This document shows, in pieces, positions 46,480 through 57,657 of a stretch of 64,000 nt of DNA (position 1 is the first letter of the stretch; every line of letters starts with the position of its first letter). Source of the DNA: Copromyces sp. CBS 386.78 (lineage: Eukaryota > Ascomycota > Sordariomycetes > Sordariales > Sordariaceae); assembly GCA_030685235.1 (NCBI GenBank), contig MU839137.1:217261-281260 (forward strand). Reading direction: 5' to 3'. The translations under genes were made by a program, and so were the position numbers. A model generated the notes under the pieces. The model had not been told where the DNA came from. It made no database searches and saw only the letters and a program-made list of their open reading frames with translations.

Positions 46480-48000
46480 AAATTATATTATTATCCTTTT
46501 TATATTATTTTTTATTGAATTAAGTAGGAGTATATAATTAATTATAAGGAGAAAAAGTTATAGGTATAAATTAATGAAAGTAAATAGAGGATTAATAATA
46601 AAGTCCCCTTTAATTCTATATAGGTATATACGTATAAGTTTAATATAGAAGGATTCTTTTTAAAGTGTAAGGTTTGTTTAGTTGTATAAGGAGATTAATA
46701 GGAATGTAATAGTATATACGATATATATATAATTACTTTCGCGATCCGCTTTTTGCGGATTATAATAATTATTACGGCTTACTTTAATTTCGAATTTAAA
46801 TAGTATAATACTATTAATACCTTTATTAATACGTATTTTAATAAGTTTATTTATATACGGGCGCCCTAGGGATATAAACGGAAAGGAAAGATATTAAAGT
46901 TATTAAAAACTTTCTACGGTTTGCGTAAATCCTTCTTATTATAGTAGAAGGAATTTATTAAAACCCTTTTAAAAGTTAGCTTCTTAATTATTCTTATAGA
47001 ACTATATATTTATATTTACTATAACGTAATAGTTTTCTTCTATATTAACAATATTATTATTGCTTATAAAGGAGAGTACTTTAATTTAATTAATTAAGTA
47101 ATTATTATATTTAAAGATTATTATTAATTTTTAAGTAGTTACGATTTTTAATGGTTTTTTAATATTAAGATCCTTTAAAATAGGTTAAAATAGTTGATTT
47201 GGCTATTTTAACGATAATATATTTTGAAAATTACAGAGAACTTTGTATAGAATAGGAAAATTCCTAATATTTTTATAATATAAAAAGAATTAATACCTTC
47301 TATAGAAATAGTCTTATAATATTTAATTAAATAGTATTAGAGGGTTATTAGCGAATTTCTTTATTTAATAATTATTACCCGGCTAAATTTATCATTTATA
47401 ATTTCCCGGTTAATTCGTTTCTTTATTAACTTTAATCCTTATTATTATTATATTATTAATTAGTTTAAGGCCTTTATTAGAGGTATTATAGATTATATAT
47501 TATAGTTGGGGGGTAGGTATAATTTCGATGTGCTAATAGATTCGTTTTTCGCCGATAATATATTTAATTATAAGAATTTTTAAAGGTTTATAATATAATT
47601 GTTTGGAGGTACGGTAGATTGGCGAACTAATAAGTAAAATACGGTTACAATTTCTATTACCGAAGTAGAACTATTATTATTTTTTTAAGGAATAAAGGAA
47701 GGTATATAAGTAAAGCGCTTCCTTTAAATTCTTATAGTAAAATTTAAATTTAATATTATCCCTTTAGAATATAATAATAAGTAGATAATCCGCTTTATTA
47801 CGAAAGAGAACGCTAAATTCTAAATTAAATTTAAATATATCGATATTTATAATTATTAATTTAGGGAGGGGTAGTAGCGAAGTTTCTTTGAAATTTACTA
47901 CGTACTTACTAAAGAGATAATTACCGACGGCTTAACGAAAGCGCTACTAATTAATAAGTATAAGGAATTTATAAATTAATTGAATTTTTAAAATATTAGG
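46480..48000 (+). pseudogene. Degenerate reverse transcriptase and RNase H of the copia element
   Basis: Blocks visible after reading through stops are KCKVCLVV.GD at about 46670 (KARLVVRGD in intact copies), GLRKS near 46920, FFYINNIIIAYK near 47040 (the YVDD active site, Asp changed to Asn), SITEVEL near 47660 (RNase H SSTEAE box), and YVLTKEIITDGLTKALL near 47910, the copia C-terminal RNase H motif. Confidence 0.85.
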
Positions 48001-48552
48001 GTAGTAAAGGAAGAATTAAATAAATTATTATTTAAGGTAGAAGCAAACTATTTAATTATAAGGATTTACGAAGAGGATTAGGAGGAGTAAGCTTTATTAA
48101 GTAATAAAAAGGGAGGAAACGGTAATTATAAGTATAAATTACCTATTTATATAATATAATAGAAATAATCTTTATAAAATAAGAAGGTCTTGTGTAGTGC
48201 GGAATTTATATGAGGAGGAAAAAGGAGTAAAAATATTAATCCTAATAGGGTTCGAACTTACGACTTTTAGGGATAGTCTATAGGTTATTAATAATATTAA
48301 TAAGTATATTGTAAAATATATTTAAACAATAAGAATAATTTAAGATTTAATTCTAATACTTTGACTACTAAATTATAGGACTTGGGTCGTTATTGAAGAT
48401 TAATACTATCGACCTTCCCTATAAAAGAGAATTAATAGCGGGTAACGCTTTTAAAGGCGACCGTTAGGGGAGATATGAAAAAGGGATTAAAATTGTGAAT
48501 AGCTTTATATACTAGCTTTTTAGGCACTTTACCTAGTGTAGTTAGGGGGGTA

Positions 48553-48718
48553 TATTAGAAATGAGGATGTATAGGGGTAGTGCTTATATAACTTAGTGGG
48601 TCTAGTGTATTGTATTAACCAGATTTTCTGTGAGGGATTTCTGGGCACACAGAATTCAATACAATATATAGTCTTCTCCCTACTTCCAGAATACCCCTGC
48701 ACGTACTCATATTCTACA
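48553..48718 (+). repeat. 3' LTR of the copia element
   Basis: 166 bp, starts TATTAG (RIP-altered TGTCAG) and ends CATATTCTACA. Confidence 0.93.
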
Positions 48719-48723
48719 TTATC
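48719..48723. repeat. Target-site duplication (right), TTATC
   Basis: Exact copy of 42789-42793. Confidence 0.9.
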
Positions 48724-49432
48724 GCAGCTCTTATCGTGCTACCAGAGTAGAGAAAGCTTTCCAAAAAATTTGTCTCCGCCTGCATGCCAGTCCGATCCCG
48801 TCCTCTTTCCCCACGAAAAAGAGGCCAGAAAAGGCAGGGATCGTCCGAGACAACCTCAACGCATGATTGAGCTTATCGATAACGACGGTACGTACCTGCA
48901 GCATTTGCCTACTTGTTTTCCAACTCATAAACCCAATTGGAATCAACCGTTTTTTTGGCGTGGCTTGGAGCACTCAGGGCAATTCTTCTTGACTTGATAA
49001 CATGGCGAATGGGCTTTAAACAGTTCCGAGGTCCTCCCAGTAACTGTAGGCGTCATCCTCACATCTTGAACCATGGCAATTGACACGAGTTACAGTGCGC
49101 TTTTGAGGGCTTTCGGCTCCTCTTCAAGATCTAGATACGTATCTGTTATATGGGGTCTGTTACTCACCTCGGCGCGTACACGGTAAGAAAAAAGGAACAA
49201 AAACACAGGCCAGGCGGGATGGTGATGAATAGGTAAGTGAGGGAGAGATCGCTACAAAAAGCAAACTATCCAATCTCGAGCTAATCCCAAAGAGCGACAT
49301 CAAATGGACACAAGACACGTTGGATGATGGTCAATTAGAGCTGACGCGTATTAGCAAGACAAACTTTCCGCCATTTCATCATTTTTTGGAGTGTCTTGCA
49401 ACGACTCAACTCACTTGTGGTTGCACACCAAA
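48724..49432. other. Region between the copia element and the 2EXR gene remnant
   Basis: GC-normal, no supported ORF. Before the copia insertion this was contiguous with the DNA directly upstream of the dioxygenase start codon, so it probably contains that gene's original promoter and the one for the 2EXR gene. Confidence 0.5.
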
Positions 49433-50220
49433 ATGGACCTGTCCTTCATCCTCAACGGCCAAACGACCACCACCTTCCACAAATTCTCCTCTCTGCCACA
49501 TGAGGTGCGCACTCGAATCTGGGAACTTACCCTGGAGCCGCGGACCGTTGACGTTCACCTCCAGCTTGGTGAAAAAGAAGGATAAAAAGGGCATCAACAG
49601 AACCCACGCACGCCAGTGCCGGCAGCCCTGCAAGTCTGCCAAGAATCTCGCAACATCCTCCAAGGCGAGCGTGGATACCAGAAGGTCATACGAAATCCCC
49701 GTTGCCAAATCTTCAACAAAGCCGGCACAAAAGCTCTTGGCGAGATTTTCGACGCCACTGAACAGGATGATGGGGAGGAGGAGTTCAAGGGAGACTTCAA
49801 ATTGGTGCCTCGCTATGTGTGGGTCAACTTCAGCCTCGATCTCATCGACAATTGCGAGGGCCGTCATTTCGGCACTTACGCTCCTCTCGAGCGACACCAA
49901 GCAAAGGTCAAGCGTCTCAAGTTCAAACGCACCGATTGGTGATTCGTCGAAGAAGAGTATCCATTTGGGAGAAAGTACAGAAACCTGAGGGAGGTCTACG
50001 TAGAGTGTCCATGAGGCAACCCTTCTAAGTGGAAAGAAGGTGTAGTGGAGCTGGGCTGGGTTTGCGGCTCGGAGACCATACATCTCATTCCCTATTCGAC
50101 GTGGGCACGCAGGAATAGTAGGCTCAAGACATTTCGGTAAGCAATCATGCATCCAGCAAGTATTTGTTCGAGTCGTAACTGACATTCGGAGCTACCAGCG
50201 CTAGAACGAGGGCTCTCTAA
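49433..50220 (+). pseudogene. Degenerate 2EXR-domain protein gene
   Basis: From the ATG at 49433 the frame gives a typical 2EXR start: FHKFSSLPHEVRTRIWELTL followed by EPRTVDVH, the conserved F-xx-LP-E-R-xx-IW...PR pattern of this fungal domain. The downstream part continues in the same frame with AALQVCQESRNILQ, also expected for the family. Three stops interrupt it: TAA after residue 50 (49583), TGA after the ..KRTDW block (49940) and another TGA at 50010. The TAA fits a CAA-to-TAA change, which is RIP-preferred. A possible last intron (50137-50198, GTAAGC...CTACCAG) would end the protein at 50220. The function of 2EXR proteins is unknown. Rescue of the stops by introns cannot be fully excluded, but no good donor/acceptor pair spans all three. 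Confidence 0.65.
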
Positions 50221-50242
50221 GAAGAACAAAGAAAGCTGTAAC

Positions 50243-51621
50243 CTAACGAGCATGAACGTTGACCTCCCACTGTTGCTTCACCTTAATGCCATCCACGTCC
50301 GCCTCCAAGTCACTGCTACCCTGACCGCTCGATTCGGGCCTCTTAGCAGTTTGCACATCAGCATAGTGCTTTGGGCCGGTCGGTCTCAGCCTGTACTGCG
50401 AGCTATTGTCGCTGAGCGATTCAAACGGTCCCTTAACATCATTGCCACTCTCGAGTTCGATGGCCTTGGATGGTTGGTTAGATCCGCCTTCGGAAGCGAA
50501 GCGTGTCCGCCCAAGCAAAGGCCGCATCAACGGGATACAGGCCAGGATCACGGCCACGCTGGGTTCGAGGCCCGAGAAGATGTTGGCTGGCGGCATGGAA
50601 TAGGTGATGTCCGCGAACTCCATGGATGACAGGGTGTGGATGCGGATGCCACTGACCACGCATGTGCTGGAAAGTTGAAGACGAATGGTTAGCATCGGTC
50701 TTACTGGCTTCAAGAGACAAGGGACGGAGACGAGACTGGAAGAATGGGGAAGAGACATACAGTAGACCGACGCCGAAAACACCCATCAAAACCACCTTTT
50801 TATATGTGCGCATTTGTAGACGATACAAGTATGGCATGGGTAACAGCAACACGACCAAATCGGTGAGCAAGTTGAGAACTCCGGTGATGGTGAAAGAGAG
50901 TACCTGGTCACCACATTTCCCTCCCGCGATAGATTGGTCCCAGTTCCTGGCAAACGGTCGACAAATCAGTAACCCAGCCATGATGGTGCCTATGACCCAC
51001 AGGGTGATAAACACAATGGCACATCTTGCGGTCCAGATAACTGGGCGGACGGCAAAGACACTAGAGTATAGGAGGAGAATAGACGTCTTGGACAGGCCAA
51101 GACTCAGCGCCCAGAAAAACTGAAGGGGGATAAGAAGCTACAAACCAAACAAGTTAATCCAATAATGCATGGTCCAGTAATCGTCAGAGGTTAAAATATG
51201 TCTAACGAACCTTGAGAAGCTTGGTAATAGGGTCCATGCCATACTCTGCGACGATAGCGATCACGTGGTCATATCCGATTCCACAGTCGATGACTCCTAC
51301 AAGACAAAGATATGATGCGTTAGAACTTCAGTTGGCAGGATGATGCGCTGGAAAAGCTCGGAGATACTCACCAGTGATACTGACACCCTCCAACGCCACT
51401 GCAAACACACAAGCACCCATAATGCAGTAGTCACTGGCGTCCAACGGCCTCGAGGCCATGCGTCTCGCAATGACACGCAACACCACTGCAATGACGGGCA
51501 AAATTGCGAAGGCAAAGGCCACTCCCAGGACGGACCTCTGGTCGGCCTTCACGATGGGGAAAGGCGCTGCCTTTGTCGGCGGTGGAAGGGCGTCCATGGT
51601 CGGTTCGTAAGTCTTGGTCAA
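50243..51621 (-). CDS. Pth11/rhodopsin-like seven-helix integral membrane protein
   Basis: Four exons, 51621-51372, 51296-51211, 51137-50761 and 50666-50243, separated by introns of 75, 73 and 94 nt with CTAAC-type branch points, encode 378 aa. The N-terminal two thirds hold about seven hydrophobic segments. Blocks typical of the large fungal rhodopsin-domain (Pth11-like) family are present: ALPVxAVVLR-type first helix ending RVIARR, DASDYCIMGA, ALSLGLSKTSILLLY, CRPFARNWD with GGKCGD, LNLLTDLVVLLLPMPYLYRL and a last helix at GLEPSVAVILACIPLMRPLL. The C-terminal about 80 residues are hydrophilic and probably cytosolic. There is no CFEM domain. Family members act as plasma-membrane sensors in some plant pathogens; most are uncharacterised. 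A downstream start (Met at 51597) would shorten it by 8 residues. It converges on the 2EXR remnant with 22 bp between stops. Confidence 0.87.
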
Positions 51622-54078
51622 AAAGATGGGAATATAAAGACTAGAGAATGAAGCTTTCTAGACAACTCAGACCAGGAAAGGCCCAGTTCCAAGACGTAAG
51701 AGCCAAGTCAACGACGAACATCAACCGACTGACTGGTGAGAACTAAAAAAAGAGAGTGTCCGCCTTGATAAACGAGCGGGAGATAGTCCACCGGGCAAGA
51801 AAGCCAAAGGAGGATCCACCCTTAGGGATATGTAAGAATGAAACCGAGGCCATCCCGGCCTTCACGTTAATAGGTATGCATGTCCTGATACAGTTACAGT
51901 TAAGCTAGGTCTTCTTTGGCGGTTACACCCACGTCGATCGTAGACAGACCCACCGCTTCTTTTCTTCTCTTAACCAACTTCTTAACCAACAACACTCGAA
52001 GTCTTTCCAGACAAGTAGACTAAGTGCCAGGGCAACCAACCCCATTGGCCGACTAACCCTCAATATGCACGCTTCAATTCCAGCCTCGCCAGGGTATCTA
52101 GTTCCTTTGCTGTTGGTTCTTCGCTCAGCCTTTCACTGGCTGGGGAGCAGTGGAGCGTGGGGGGTATCCAGGACATCCAACTTGATTAAGCGGATGCACC
52201 ACTACTCCATGTCCCCTGTTTACTTCGTGATGTTTCAATAACATGGGCTTTGTCCGACCGAGTCCAATACCCCGGCCGGGGGAAGATGGTGGGCTCTGTG
52301 GACATTTCTGCTGAGCTGAAAGTGCTTCAAGCAAGGAATGAACTCCGGTGGGTGATCATAACTTCAGCTACAATACAGAAGGATGGTCAGCTTCGAGGGA
52401 GCTTGTGGCCCGTGAGAATTGTACGGAGGCGGTGTCGAGGCAGCGACCTCGACCAAACCTTCAACAGCCATGCAGTATTCTTCCGACTGCGACTTACTCA
52501 GCAACTTAAATTTCCCCTCAAAGCATCCTTTTTCCTCTCGAGCGTCAGTAATACTCGAATTTCAATCACGATGAGGCACTCGGCAAGGGGGATTACTTCC
52601 CCTGTCCGGCTGTCACGTCAATGTTCATGTGCGAATTCCGCAACAGTGACATTGTATAGTACTGTGTGTGTAGTATGCCGCACCGGCTTCGGGATACCAT
52701 GCCCGTTGTAGCATTCACAAAAATGATGCCCAAAACGGTGCCGCATCTTCAACTTTGCCTCTGCGTCAAACACTTTTTTTTTTTTTTCGTTTCTCGGAAA
52801 TATTTTCGCCTTTAATCTCTGCTTTGTTTGTTTCCTTCTTTCTTCTTCTGGTACTAACATGTCGACGTAAATCACGTACCCAACCTCTGGCACTTACTCA
52901 CCACAGTCTCCCAAGCAACGGAAGAGAGAGAAAAAAAAAAAAAAAAAAAAAAAAAAACGCAGACGAAAGAAGAAAGATGAGAAAAAAAGGGGTGCGTTGC
53001 ATTCAAGTCATCAAAGACGGATATCCCGACATTCATGAACGGGGTCTAGTAACTAAGGTAGTTGCCCTTTCAAGGAATGGAAATGTTACCTACGTAGGTA
53101 GCTCTAGTGTCTCGAGTGTTTAGTATCGGACATTTCGACATCCTTCCAGCCCAGGAAGCCACAATTTTGCCTCGACGCAACACGTTTTCCTCGCGATAAC
53201 ACATTACCTATCTACCCTTCAAATACACTCTGAAGCAGTCACTGCTTGAGGAATGAAAGCCGACCGGTAGTAGATCACTGCCGGAGAAGGCTGCAGAACC
53301 GATTTGCCAGCGGTTTCACTTATTTACCGGAATGTAACACCCCTATTTTCTTCATGTTGCAGTGTGCGTACGAGACCGCTTTATCCTTTCCCTTAATTTT
53401 CTTTTTTTATTGCTTTTCTTTTTTTTTTTCCCGGTCAGCATGACATTCCGGGTGGACACTATACCCGGCTTGGAGTCTGCATTGTTTAGTATATCTCGGT
53501 AATGTTTAGAACAAGTACGTGTATGCGAGGAGTGCTAGGCCTCTTGGCGCATGTATAGGAAATTTTGATGTTGCATATTTGCTGTGCACAGAAATCGAAA
53601 CAACTTAGCTCGGGTAACTGTCCCGTCAAAGAAAGCTGTCATATCTACAATTTTTCTATGGCTTGAACGTTCGACTAAAACCCTAGCGGATGGGGCGATG
53701 CGGTACGTCTGGCCACTAGGAGGAGTCCCCCTTGTCCGCGGATGCTACGTACCTTACTCCAGTAGTGTCCCCCGGATGGACAATACCATGACACCGCCTT
53801 ACGTTCATCATCGTGATCATGGAATTGTGGCCCCATGAAAAAGAAGCATGTAACACACAAAGGCTACGAAGTGATTGCCCTTCCCAAAGTTTGGGCAATT
53901 ACATGATGGTGGATCCTAGAGGTATTCTAGAACAGGCCCAAAGAATGTGACATGGAAAACAAAAACCTAACGGCCCCCCGCCCGCCATGTGCCTTACCAC
54001 CATGCCTTTTTGTTGTGTCACATTCAGAACAGACACACAGGACAGTCGAGAAGACGGAAGGCACACCTTCCGTAGACA
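51622..54078. other. 2.5 kb intergenic region with homopolymer tracts
   Basis: No supported gene. It carries a T14 run at 52774-52787 and an A27 run at 52931-52957, and a small CTACGTAGGTAG word near 53090. It lies between the start of the rhodopsin-like gene (minus) and the start of the P450 (plus), so it contains both promoters. Confidence 0.5.
52931..52957 (+). repeat. A27 homopolymer
   Basis: Uninterrupted run of 27 A, directly seen; it may vary with sequencing or assembly. Confidence 0.9.
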
Positions 54079-55755
54079 TTGTTGAAAATGTCTGTCATTT
54101 TTGACCCCAAAGCTCTTCTAGGAGAAAACAGGACACAGGCTCCTCAGGCTACGCAAGCATGGAGTGTTCATTTTAGTCCCACAAAGAGCTTGTCTCTCCA
54201 GGTTTTCGGACTTGTAGTTGTAGGACTCCTCACTCTCTGCGTATGGCGCCGTTATTTCTCTCCCATCAGCGACATCCCCGGCCCTTTCGCCGCCAGCTTC
54301 ACTCGACTATGGCACATCAAGCGCATCCTTAACGGAAAGCAGAACCTCGACCTCATCAGTCTGCACGATAAGCATGGTATGTTCGAAGCATTCCTCTCTT
54401 CCTTTCAAACCGCCCACCTACCTACCCATCCCACCTCACCAAACTAAACTCACCAACTAACCCTCTCTCTAGGCTACTTCGTCCGCATAGCCCCCAACGA
54501 AGTCTCCGTCAGCCACCCCTCCGCCGTGCGGAAGATCCTCGCCGCCCCCCTCCACAAGGGCTCCTGGTACAAGGTCATCGCCTTTCCCGACGGCCGTTTC
54601 GCAAACCCCATGTCCGAGACCGACCCGGCCATCAAGAACGAGCTCTCTCGGCACCTGGCCCCGGCCTACACCTTACCCAACCTCCTCCGCTCCGAGCCCA
54701 ACATCACCCAGACCTTGTCTCTCCTCTTCTCCTGGCTCGACAAGCACTCCACCTCGGGCGCGCCCATCGACCTCGACAAGTTCTTCACCTTCGCCACCTC
54801 GGACGTGATCGGCGAGGTTTTATTCTCCAAGCAGTTCGGCTTCCTGCAAACGGGCACTGACATCGACAATACTATTTCTAATAGTCATCCCCAAGCGGCC
54901 TACGTTTCCATCGCCGGCTTTTTTCGCTGGTTCCACGTCCTGTTCCTGAGCAACCCCCTGATCACCTGGCTGGGCGTCACGCCCTGGGGACACCTGATCA
55001 ACACGGCCGTGGCGGCCATCAAAGAGAGACAGCGCAACCCTGACGACGCTCGGTCTTGCGACGCGCTGTCGCACTGGCTTCGCGTGCTGGAACAGCACAA
55101 GCAGATGGGCCCCGAGGGGAAGATGCAGGAGCACGAAGTCCACAGCGCGGCGTTCAACGCCGTGGCGGCGGGGAACGAGACGGTCGCGGCGGCGTTGCAG
55201 GCTTTTGTGTATTACATGATTCGGCACCCTGATGCCTGGACACGGGCGCGCGAGGAGGTCGATGCGGCGGGTGTTGCGGGCGAGGTTAGTTACGCGGAGG
55301 CGCAGAAGCTGCCTTTCCTGCAAGCGTGCATCAAGGAGGCGTTGCGGATTTTCGGGCCGGCGTCGATGGGCTTGCCGAGGGTGGTGCCAAAGGGAGGGTT
55401 GACGATCGGGGACAGGACGTTGCCGGAGGGGACGACTGTTAGTGTGAATATCTGGGTGATTCACTACTCCAAGGAGATCTGGGGAGAGGACGCAAGGGAG
55501 TTTAATCCTGATAGGTGGTTCAGGGAGGGCGCGGCAGGCTTGGAGAAGTATTTCATCCCGTGGGGGATGGGGTATGCGTCGTGCCCGGGACAGAATATTG
55601 CCAAGATTGAGTTGTCCAAGATTTGCGCGACGCTGGTGAGGGATTATGAGTTTACCCAGGTCGATCCGAAGCAGGAGTGGACGTGGAAGGCGAACTTTAC
55701 TGTTACGCCGGAGAATTGGCCTTGTTATGTGAAGAAGAGGGTGGTGGTGGAGTAA
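54079..55755 (+). CDS. Cytochrome P450, pisatin-demethylase-like group
   Basis: Exons 54079-54376 and 54473-55755 (96 nt intron, GTATGT...CTCTAG, branch CTAAC) encode 526 aa; a start at 54088 gives 523. A membrane anchor (LQVFGLVVVGLLTLCVW) is followed by the Pro-rich hinge ISDIPGPF. Catalytic landmarks are the I-helix AGNET (332-336), the K-helix E-ALR (Glu388, Arg391), FNPDRW, and the heme loop WGMGYASCPG with the thiolate ligand Cys470. The PMSETDPAIKNELSRHLAPAY block resembles the pisatin demethylase group of Pezizomycotina P450s. The enzyme would sit on the ER membrane and use a reductase for mono-oxygenation; the substrate is unknown. In the heme loop the usual Phe is Trp and the usual Arg two residues before Cys is Ala. 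There is no biosynthetic cluster around it, which favours detoxification or catabolism over secondary metabolism. Confidence 0.9.
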
Positions 55756-56072
55756 GTCGGAATGAATATTAGGGGTAATACTTTTGTGCTTTTAAGCTCT
55801 TCTCTTTTCGGGTATCCCCTCCCTCTGTGTTGAATAACTCAACGAGTATCGCCATGACTAGCTCACAGATGCCAACCCAGTGTCAAGTTCAGTGACATGT
55901 CGCACCCCTATGAAAGTCGTGTGAATAGAGTCAAGTCGCATAACTAACCCAAGTTGCAGACGGAAGGAGTAAGATCTAGGTTCTCATGCATTTCTATGCC
56001 GCACTCACTAAAGGTAGTAGAGTTCTCTCTCCCGCTCGCTCCGTTCCTATTCTTGTCCGGGTCGGATACTTC
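55756..56072. other. Shared 3' region of P450 and epimerase genes
   Basis: 317 bp between convergent stop codons; nothing further seen. Confidence 0.5.
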
Positions 56073-57053
56073 TTATAGCTTTCCGTTCCTCTTCTCGACG
56101 GCTTCGCGGAGTAGCGCAATAACCTCGGAAGGATCCTGGGCACCGAAGACGGCGCTTCCAGCCACAATGACGTTCGCGCCAGCATCCGCCGCCTGGTCAA
56201 TGGTGGCGGGTCCGAGGCCGCCGTCGACCTCGATGTTCAACTCGGGATACCGCTTCCTGAGCTCCGCAACCTTGGGCAGTTCGGAAGCCATGAACTTTTG
56301 TCCGCCGAAGCCGGGCTCGACCGTCATGATGAGGACCATCTGTCACACGTGGTGTTTAGTATTTTCACTTCCCCTTCACCGTCTCCTTCTTCTCTCTCCA
56401 TTCTTCATTTCTTCACCTGTTTCACAAAAGATCCGCCCAGCACTAGTGGACAGACCACAATCAGGTAATGGGTAAAAGCAGGTGTAGACTCACATCAGGT
56501 CTCTCCTTGGGGTCCTCAGACTCCAAGATCTCCCAGAGAACATCAACAGATGTAGCGGGCTTAAGGGCAATACCCGCCAGCATGCCCTGGTCGTGGATGT
56601 ACCTGATCAGCTCCTTGGGGCTGGTCTTCTCGTCCGACTTGGCCTCGGGAGACTCGGCAGCCGACGAGAAGGCAGCCTCGTAGTGGAAGCAGTACAGGTC
56701 GCAGCCGGCCTTCTTGAACTCCTTGACCCATTTCTTGGGCTCGGCAATCATCATGTGGCAGTCGAAGGTGCCCTTGCCGAAGCCCTCGGTCGGCTTCTCA
56801 ACGTGGCCGCGGATCTTGGCGACGATGGGAGGGCCCCAGGTTAGGTTGGGGACGAAATGGCCATCCCTGTTTGTTTTTGTCAGTCGAGGTTCTTTCTCAT
56901 GGAATGAGGGGAAAATGAGATACGATGAGCATCATACATGATATCGACATGGAGCCAGTCGGCGCCCTGGCCGATGGTCTTGGAGCAGTCATGGCCTAGG
57001 TTGGCGAAGTCGGCCGACAGAATGGAGGGAGCAATGATTGCCTTTGGCGCCAT
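56073..57053 (-). CDS. rpe1: Ribulose-phosphate 3-epimerase
   Basis: Three exons, 57053-56938, 56866-56494 and 56339-56073, with introns of 71 nt (GTATGA...AAACAG) and 154 nt (GTGAGT...TGACAG), give 251 aa, the normal size. The (beta/alpha)8 enzyme interconverts ribulose 5-phosphate and xylulose 5-phosphate in the non-oxidative pentose phosphate pathway, in the cytosol. Family blocks appear in order: [34 protein letters not shown] (Asp and His metal ligands; the first intron splits the Met-Asp-Gly codons), [33 protein letters not shown] with phosphate-binding Gly residues, [11 protein letters not shown] with the second catalytic Asp, and VAGSAVFG for the phosphate. An insertion of about 15 residues ([14 protein letters not shown]) follows the CFHYEA strand. 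It is a housekeeping gene and no special regulation is visible. Confidence 0.95.
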
Positions 57054-57505
57054 TGTGTGGATGTGTGATTTTGTGTTGGAGAGTTATGTGTGGTGTCTAT
57101 GTGTAAGATCAGACGATGGTATCGCTGTTTGAGATGGATGACTCTGCTAAATCCGGTCTATTCCAACCTTGACCTAGCGGGACGGGACGGGATGGATCTG
57201 AGGCTCCCCGAGGGGCGGATGGCTCCTTCCACATCCACATGGCGGAAGAGGGGCAACGGTGGTTTGCCGACCCGGCCGGTTCTGTCCCGACGACGGTGGG
57301 GCTGGACGGAGCGTAAGTGGGGATGAAAGAGCTTGGCAATGACGACAGCGGGGAAGCCAGCGAGATGCCTGCCAGCTGGCTGTGGAATGGGATCGCCCGA
57401 CAGGCCCAGTTGCCGTTGACATCAGTGGAATCCCAACTGAACCGCACCCCAACAAAATTGTTAGCGAACGCCGGGGTGCCCTCTGTACATGTGATAATAT
57501 GGGTC
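57054..57505. other. Upstream region of the epimerase gene
   Basis: About 450 bp of GC-normal DNA between the epimerase start codon and the first element of the nested transposon block. No supported ORF. It should contain the epimerase promoter, which is therefore within 450 bp of RIP-degraded repeats. Confidence 0.5.
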
Positions 57506-57657
57506 TGAAAGTAGGGGGTTCAACGTGGCTGTATTCTGTGTTCTATTGTGCTAATCTGCACCTGGCTCGATATCTGGCATCTGGTATAAATCCCGCAACT
57601 AATCCGCTCCTCCGGAATCCCGTAACTATATACGTACATATCTCCTACCGTCTAATA
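57506..57657 (-). repeat. Probable LTR of the copia fragment
   Basis: 152 bp between a polypurine tract and GC-normal DNA, with TG...CA-type ends after allowing for RIP. No second copy is in the window to confirm the borders. Confidence 0.5.

Larger units (their letters stand above)
42794..48718 (+). mobile_element. Complete but RIP-inactivated Ty1/copia LTR retrotransposon (5.9 kb)
   Basis: LTRs of 166 bp (42794-42959 and 48553-48718), TGTCAG...CTACA ends and a TTATC target duplication give exact borders. Read through stops, the interior shows integrase (about 45100-45600) upstream of reverse transcriptase (46500-47100) and RNase H (47630-47980), the copia order. A GGGGGG polypurine tract precedes the right LTR. 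All LTR differences (about 16) are transitions. The insertion moved the sequence upstream of the dioxygenase gene 5.9 kb away. Confidence 0.95.

Noticed and set aside
49406..50185. 259-codon minus-strand ORF opposite the 2EXR remnant
   Set aside because: The opposite strand carries a recognisable protein domain with conserved residues; this frame has none and overlaps it entirely.
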